From NCBI GenBank assembly GCA_903900975.1, contig CAIUPE010000096.1, positions 1 through 34,982 of the forward strand: a stretch of 34,982 nt of DNA, in the 5' to 3' direction. Positions within the stretch are counted from its first letter, which is position 1, and each line of letters opens with the position of its first letter. A program made the position numbers and the translations under genes. Shown here one piece after another: positions 34,454 to 34,982 of the stretch. The stretch is from an uncultured Hyphomicrobiales bacterium (GTDB taxonomy: Bacteria > Pseudomonadota > Alphaproteobacteria > Rhizobiales > Beijerinckiaceae). Under the pieces are notes generated by a model. The model was not told the DNA's origin and did no database searches. It saw only the letters and a program-made list of their open reading frames with translations.

Positions 34454-34982
34454 TGGCTCGGCTTGTTTGAACAGTTTGGCGGGTCCGGATAAGTGGATGA
34501 CTGCCTTTGTTATGCTGCCAGCGGGATTGCCTGCAGCGTATTGAAGTAGGCCTCATCCGGGGTTTTTCTGTCAAGGCTCGAATGAGGTCGTTTCGTATTA
34601 TAGAAGTCGTCAATGTAGCGTCCGAGTGAAGATCGGGCTTCTGGAACATTGTTATAGGCCCGCAAATAGACCTCTTCGTATTTAATGGTTCGCCAAAGAC
34701 GCTCGACAAAAACATTGTCCCGCCAAGATCCCTTGCCATCCATGCTGATCTTGATTTCGTGCTTGGTGAGTAGATCTGTAAAAGCGATGCTCGTAAATTG
34801 ACTGCCTTGGTCCGTATTGAAGATCTCGGGCTTGCCATAGTGCGCAAGAGCCTCTTCGACAGCTTCCAGACAAAACTCGGTTTCAAGCGTGATCGATAAC
34901 CGCCAAGATAGAACCTTCCGGCTAAACCAATCGACAACGGCAGCGAGATAGACAAAGCCCCGTGCCATCGGGATGTAGGTAA
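34454..34982 (-). mobile_element. IS3-family insertion sequence, 3' end (element continues beyond the window)
   Basis: The break in flgI marks one end of the element. The end seems to begin with TGG at about 34454 (5'-TG, the usual IS3 tip), and the transposase stop lies 56 bases inside. The other end, OrfA and the target duplication are outside the window, so the exact boundary is uncertain by a few bases. Confidence 0.75.
34510..34982 (-). CDS. IS3-family transposase OrfB (C-terminal part, partial)
   Basis: The frame is open to the window edge and begins in the TYIPMARGFVYLAAVVDWFSRKVLSWRLS segment of the rve integrase core. The second catalytic Asp is in NTDQGSQFTS and the Glu is in VFVERLWRTIKYEEVYL, giving the DD(35)E spacing; the first Asp lies upstream, outside the window. 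The C-terminus NTKRPHSSLDRKTPDEAYF is typical of IS3 OrfB. At least this part of the frame is intact, so the element may be young. It lies on the strand opposite to flgI. Confidence 0.93.
   Translation of the reverse strand, partial: TYIPMARGFVYLAAVVDWFSRKVLSWRLSITLETEFCLEAVEEALAHYGKPEIFNTDQGSQFTSIAFTDLLTKHEIKISMDGKGSWRDNVFVERLWRTIKYEEVYLRAYNNVPEARSSLGRYIDDFYNTKRPHSSLDRKTPDEAYFNTLQAIPLAA

Overview
The window comes from an alphaproteobacterium with a flagellum. The markers are CckA, an NDUFA12-like complex I protein, a DUF2155 protein, FliX, a MotE/DUF6468 pair, eukaryote-like NADP-isocitrate dehydrogenase, and GTTC-N7-GTTC SOS boxes before recA. The gene content resembles Rhodospirillales-like or Caulobacter-like lineages; I cannot name a genus. 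There are no rRNA or tRNA genes and no CRISPR array that I can see.

Bases 1-2035: the 3' end of glnA with its terminator, then two toxin-antitoxin modules in divergent orientation (BrnT plus an XRE-type antitoxin on the minus strand; a Xre/MbcA-like antitoxin plus RES toxin on the plus strand). The AT-rich gap between them carries a perfect 25-bp palindrome over the brnT promoter. Bases 2036-11449: housekeeping genes parE, aroQ, accB-accC and aat on the plus strand, then on the minus strand a DUF2155 protein, a TPR/glycosyltransferase-9-like fusion and the NDUFA12 homologue, then icd on the plus strand. Bases 11531-15453: alaS and recA on the minus strand, with two tandem SOS boxes upstream of recA.

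Bases 15588-34982 form a large flagellar region. One tight minus-strand operon runs flgB-flgC-fliE-fliQ-fliR-flhB-cckA. Divergent from it are fliO and fliP, and the shared intergenic region holds a perfect CtrA site. A second minus-strand operon is fliL-fliM-DUF6468-motE, followed by a 1108-residue secreted repeat protein; a second perfect CtrA site lies upstream of fliL. Divergent from it, flgF-flgG-flgA-flgH has a sigma-54 type promoter. Then come dksA, fliX and divergent flgI, the last with another sigma-54 type promoter.

The layout suggests a Caulobacter-like cascade. The CckA phosphorelay activates CtrA, CtrA drives early export, switch and rod genes (including cckA itself), and a FliX/sigma-54 tier drives the outer basal-body genes. 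In this genome the P-ring gene flgI is broken after about 83 codons by an IS3-family insertion that runs off the window end, so motility may be impaired unless another copy exists.
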